From Pandoraea apista (GTDB lineage Bacteria > Pseudomonadota > Gammaproteobacteria > Burkholderiales > Burkholderiaceae), in contig NZ_CP013481.2 in assembly GCF_001465595.2 (NCBI RefSeq), forward strand, positions 3,038,001-3,102,000: 64,000 nucleotides of DNA. The letters are read 5' to 3'. Shown here one piece after another: positions 61,113 through 64,000 of this stretch. Positions within the stretch are counted from its first letter, which is position 1; the number at the start of each line of letters is the position of its first letter. A program made the position numbers and the translations under genes. Under the pieces are notes generated by a model. The model had not been told where the DNA came from, did not search any database, and worked only from the letters and a program-made list of their open reading frames with translations.

Positions 61113-61850
61113 ATGTCATCATCCGATCCAGCGTCGATAGGACGCACCGCCTACGCAAGTTTCGCTGAACGCTACGCAGAGATTGCCGTCACCAAACCGC
61201 ATAACGCCTTGTACGAACGCCCCGCCACGCGCGCCTTGCTAGGCGACACCGCTGGCCTGCAAGTACTCGACGCCGGCTGCGGCCCGGGCATCAATAGCGC
61301 CTGGCTCGCCGAGCAAGGAGCGACGGTTCACGGCATCGACGTGACACCGGAAATGATCGTGCTGGCCCGCAAGCGCTGCGAAGGTCTGGCGGCAACGTTC
61401 GACGTGCAAGACCTCGGCGAAGCCTTCGCAACGCTCGCCGACAACCGCTTCGACGCCATTGTCAGCGCCCTCGCGCTGGACTACGTGGAGGACCTCGGGC
61501 CGACATTTCGCGAATTCGCACGCGTCGCCAAACCCGGCGCAACGCTGGTCTGGTCGATGGGGCATCCCATGCGCGACTGGCTCGACGAACGTACGCGTCG
61601 CAATCGCAGCTACTTCGAAACCACCCGTTTCGGTATGTTCTGGGGAGGCTTCGGAGAGCCGAAGCCGTATGTGGAGTCTTACCGGCGCCCGCTCGCGGAC
61701 ATTCTGAATGCCGCTGCGGACGCGGGCTGGCGACTCGAGCGCATGATTGAGCCGCTGCCGTTGCCGGAGATGAAATCCGTGGACGGCCGGCTATACGACG
61801 AGTTGTCGCAACAGCCCGCCTTCATGTGCCTGCGGGCACGCCTCGCCTGA
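61113..61850 (+). CDS. Class I SAM-dependent methyltransferase (type 11-like)
   Basis: 245 residues from ATG 61113 (GGAG eight bases upstream); the frame extends to 61011 without family similarity. Motif I LQVLDAGCGPGINSAWLAEQ, motif II VHGIDVTPEMIVLARKRCE, motif III FDAIVSALALDYVEDLGPTF. Aromatic residues in the C-terminal part (GMFWGGFGEPKPYVESYRRP) shape the substrate pocket. It is a small-molecule methyltransferase; the acceptor is unknown. Confidence 0.9.
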   Translation: MSSSDPASIGRTAYASFAERYAEIAVTKPHNALYERPATRALLGDTAGLQVLDAGCGPGINSAWLAEQGATVHGIDVTPEMIVLARKRCEGLAATFDVQDLGEAFATLADNRFDAIVSALALDYVEDLGPTFREFARVAKPGATLVWSMGHPMRDWLDERTRRNRSYFETTRFGMFWGGFGEPKPYVESYRRPLADILNAAADAGWRLERMIEPLPLPEMKSVDGRLYDELSQQPAFMCLRARLA

Positions 61851-61902
61851 CCGGCGCGCCAAGGCGACCGTCTGACACACACGCCGACTCACCGCCGACG
61901 CG

Positions 61903-62094
61903 TTACGACTCGTCACGCGCGCCCCATGGGATAAGCATCGTGGCCGTGCACGTTGCGCCGATCAGCACTGCCGCCACGCCATAGCGCGACACCTCCGGCA
62001 GGTTGAACAGCAGGCCGTGGATCGTGGCGAAAATGCCTCCCAGCATCACGAACGCGGCGATGGAGGCAATGAAGACGCGGGTATCGGAACACAT
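61903..62094 (-). CDS. Small membrane protein, paralogue 1
   Basis: 63 residues with two hydrophobic helices: TRVFIASIAAFVMLGGIFAT (then IHGLLF) and YGVAAVLIGATCTATMLIPW. The shared core R-V-x-IASIAAF-x(5)-FATIHGLL and the ending M-L-x-PW is also seen in the gene at 62265. GAGGTGA lies four bases before ATG 62094. Function unknown; inner membrane. Confidence 0.7.
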   Translation of the reverse strand: MCSDTRVFIASIAAFVMLGGIFATIHGLLFNLPEVSRYGVAAVLIGATCTATMLIPWGARDES

Positions 62095-62264
62095 ACGTCA
62101 CCTCACAGCGAGGTCACGCGCGTTGCGAAGCGATTCAAATGAGGAAATCGACGCGACCGGCTTGTCCAGCCGGGCCGCGCGACTTTCGAACGACTTCGGC
62201 GGCGTCCCTCGCTTTCCAGTGTAGGACGCACGGCGCCAAACGGTTAGCGCAAGGTTCGCGGGCC

Positions 62265-62474
62265 TCAGGACTTCGACTTGGTGTCGCGCTCTTCGTCTCG
62301 CGGCCACGGGGTGAGCATCACGACAACGAAGAGAATGCCGAACAACACCGTGACCACACCGCCGTTCATGACGTGGGTCTGGTCGTAGAGCAAACCGTGA
62401 ATGGTGGCAAACGCCCCGGCCAACGTCATGAAGGCCGCAATCGAGGCAATGACGACGCGGAATTCCGAGCCCAT
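62265..62474 (-). CDS. Small membrane protein, paralogue 2
   Basis: 69 residues from ATG 62474, which has AAGGAG six bases upstream; the frame extends to 62534 without support. Two helices: FRVVIASIAAFMTLAGAFAT (then IHGLLY) and GGVVTVLFGILFVVVMLTPW, then a charged tail PRDEERDTKSKS. About half of its residues are identical to the gene at 61903, so the two are tandem duplicates separated by 170 bp. Function unknown. Confidence 0.75.
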   Translation of the reverse strand: MGSEFRVVIASIAAFMTLAGAFATIHGLLYDQTHVMNGGVVTVLFGILFVVVMLTPWPRDEERDTKSKS

Positions 62475-62647
62475 GGCGACTCCTTGTAGTGTTCGGCAAG
62501 AGTGCCGCTGACGTAACCTCTTTAGCGGCAACACCAGTCTACGCCGATCCCTACGGCCCGCCTATTGAGTCGTATGCCTAACCATCCCAAGCTTTGACGT
62601 CGATCAATTCCGATGCCCGGAAACATTCCCGTGATGGGAATGATCAA

Positions 62648-62950
62648 TCAACGCCGCGCTTCCTGACGCTTGGCCTCCCGCACCCAGCGGAAGTGTCCAC
62701 TGCGCAGCAGTACGGGGCCGGCAAGCCCCATCGTCAGATATTGGCGCGTGAGCGCATGAATATCGTTGCGCCCGTGTTCGAAGGCATGCAGCAGATCGTC
62801 GGCACGCGCCGAGTGTGCGCCGAAGTGATCCTCCAGCGCTTCGGCCGACACCGCGCAATCAAACGGCCGGCCATTGACGACGACGGCAAATTCGATCGTC
62901 AGATCTTCGTAATTGAACACGGGACGGTGATCAGGAAACTCGATTTGCAT
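62648..62950 (-). CDS. DUF1488 family protein
   Basis: 100 residues from ATG 62950. The sequence QIEFPDHRPVFNYEDLTIEF, the CAVSAEALEDHFG block and LLHAFEHGRNDIHALTRQYL match the DUF1488 family of small, soluble proteins of unknown function. An in-frame extension to 63046 lacks similarity. Single gene, 202 bp from the FMN reductase gene. Confidence 0.8.
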   Translation of the reverse strand: MQIEFPDHRPVFNYEDLTIEFAVVVNGRPFDCAVSAEALEDHFGAHSARADDLLHAFEHGRNDIHALTRQYLTMGLAGPVLLRSGHFRWVREAKRQEARR

Positions 62951-63113
62951 GGTGACACCCCCGGGTTGACGAAAAGATGCGATCGACGTGTCGGCCGACA
63001 CGTTCCATCCAGCATAGTGCATCGCCAGACAATTCGCGTATCGCATCGCTTATCGGTTCGTCACGCTCGATTGCGGAAGGTTCAGTCACATACATGACCA
63101 AATGCAATGCTTC

Positions 63114-63139
63114 AAAACATCCACGCAAGTCTATGTTTT
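63114..63139. other. A/T-rich inverted repeat beyond the FMN reductase gene
   Basis: AAAACAT and ATGTTTT form perfect seven-base arms around a 12-base loop. It starts 14 bp after the FMN reductase stop on the minus strand. The low GC and end T's suit a weak terminator or an operator. Confidence 0.3.
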
Positions 63140-63152
63140 AAAAGAGCTATCG

Positions 63153-63719
63153 TTACCCGCCACTCTTCTGTTCTTTCAAGAACGCGACAAAGCCGGCGAC
63201 AAAGGCGGCCAGTTGTTGACGCACGGCATCGTCCTGAAGGTTGCCATCCCCGTCGAAGACCTTGTTCGCATGCGACACCATCAGACGGCCCTGCCACCAC
63301 GGGGTGGTTTGGAGCGTACGTAGCACGGGCAGCCAGGCGTTCTGGCTGAGAATCGTGCCGAAGCCGCCGGGCGATGCCCCCATGATGGCTACCGGCTTGC
63401 TCTGGAACACCCGCGCGCTATCGGCCGGTGGACGCGATAGCCAATCGAGCGCGTTCTTGAACACGCCGGGCATGCCGTTGTTGTACTCGGGGGTTGCCAG
63501 CAACAAACCGTCGGCGTTGGCGATGGCGTCTTTCAACGCGCTCACCGCATCCGGAATCCCGTCGCTTGCCTCGACGTCTCCGTCATAAAGCGGAATGCCG
63601 TGCAACGTGCGCACGTCAAGCGTCACCCCCGCAGGCGCCAACGTCTTCGCCGCAGCCAGTAACGCGGTGTTGTATGAGCCCTTGCGCAGGCTGCCGGACA
63701 AACCAATGATCGTCGTCAT
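63153..63719 (-). CDS. NADPH-dependent FMN reductase
   Basis: 188 residues from ATG 63719, which has AAAGGAG nine bases upstream; the upstream in-frame 43 residues are non-family. Flavodoxin-like fold: TTIIGLSGSLRKGSYNTALL binds FMN phosphate, and the LLLATPEYNNGMPGVFKNAL and SKPVAIMGASPGGFGTILSQ blocks are signatures of the azoreductase/chromate reductase group (YieF-like). It reduces quinones, chromate or FMN with NAD(P)H. Confidence 0.93.
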   Translation of the reverse strand: MTTIIGLSGSLRKGSYNTALLAAAKTLAPAGVTLDVRTLHGIPLYDGDVEASDGIPDAVSALKDAIANADGLLLATPEYNNGMPGVFKNALDWLSRPPADSARVFQSKPVAIMGASPGGFGTILSQNAWLPVLRTLQTTPWWQGRLMVSHANKVFDGDGNLQDDAVRQQLAAFVAGFVAFLKEQKSGG

Positions 63720-63789
63720 CGAGTCGACTCCTTTCGTCACAGATAGGAAGCAATGGCGGCGGGGCAACAGCTCCGCCGGCAGGTCATGT

Positions 63790-64000
63790 TCACGCGTCGC
63801 GCTGGAATGGGTAAAGGCTGCCCAGGCCAAGCAACCGCGTGAGTTCATCGAGCGCCGTGCGGGATTCGTCGAGCAGTGCCGGATCGGCCAGATCGCTCAC
63901 CGATAGCCGGTCACGATAGTGGCGCTTCACCCAGTCGGTAAGTGTCGCGAATCGCGCCTCGTCAATCCAGAGTCCTGCGTGCGCGGCGCGACGCTCCGCT
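63790..64000 (-). CDS. Unrecognised protein, C-terminal part only
   Basis: An open frame entering from the right edge and ending at TGA 63790-63792. The last 69 residues include [20 protein letters not shown], then [20 protein letters not shown] and end [17 protein letters not shown]. The mix of Leu and charged residues fits a soluble helical domain. I cannot name the family with confidence. It lies about 70 bp upstream of the FMN reductase gene on the same strand, so the two may be co-transcribed. Confidence 0.6.
   Translation of the reverse strand, partial: AERRAAHAGLWIDEARFATLTDWVKRHYRDRLSVSDLADPALLDESRTALDELTRLLGLGSLYPFQRDA

Overview
The window is GC-rich, gene-dense chromosomal DNA. Gene content points to a betaproteobacterium of the Burkholderiales: many LysR regulators, polyhydroxyalkanoate genes with a phasin, a cellulose operon with BcsQ, BcsG and a BcsR-like protein, an RND pump and polyamine-type ABC uptake. 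A Burkholderia/Pandoraea-like genus is my best guess, but this is inferred from gene content, not from any marker gene. I see no rRNA, tRNA, CRISPR array, insertion sequence or prophage. Two genes run off the ends: a chemoreceptor on the left and an unrecognised protein on the right.

1-15.8 kb is a mixed region. It holds a chemoreceptor with a candidate sigma-28 promoter, a YdcZ-type exporter divergent from a LysR gene, a DUF2252 protein, a secreted SnoaL-like protein, a glutathione S-transferase, a TauE/SafE exporter divergent from a GcvA-like LysR gene, an AraC regulator and Tam. A four-gene minus-strand unit follows (Tat-exported metallophosphoesterase, cupredoxin, ECF sigma factor, anti-sigma factor), then an M23 peptidase, an acyltransferase and a PAP2 protein. 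15.9-19.3 kb is the storage-polymer locus: phaC facing phasin and phaB. 20.0-26.6 kb is a four-gene, translationally coupled RND efflux operon that ends in its own TetR regulator.

26.6-37.0 kb looks like a catabolic locus built around one LysR gene. The left arm (minus strand) is flavin monooxygenase, RidA, DUF1028 and an ArgE-like deacylase. The right arm (plus strand) is a Rieske oxygenase followed by a complete polyamine-type ABC importer. A 17-bp sequence recurs in front of both arms with 14 matches, suggesting shared LysR control. The Rieske enzyme has Glu where ring dioxygenases usually have Asp, as in carnitine/betaine-type oxygenases, so I infer an N-methylated or N-acylated amine as substrate. 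An MFS transporter, a ferredoxin-reductase-like flavoprotein, a tandem universal stress protein and an aldo/keto reductase follow.

42.1-54.8 kb is a cellulose operon in the order bcsB-bcsZ-bcsC-bcsQ-bcsA-bcsG. Facing away from it, a short BcsR-like gene leads into a HAD phosphatase and a FUSC-family exporter. The shared upstream region is rich in inverted repeats. 58.0-64 kb holds a methyltransferase preceded by a 25-bp RNA hairpin that pairs fully only in the plus-strand transcript, a TIGR03862 flavoprotein, a second methyltransferase, two paralogous small membrane proteins, a DUF1488 protein and an NADPH-dependent FMN reductase.
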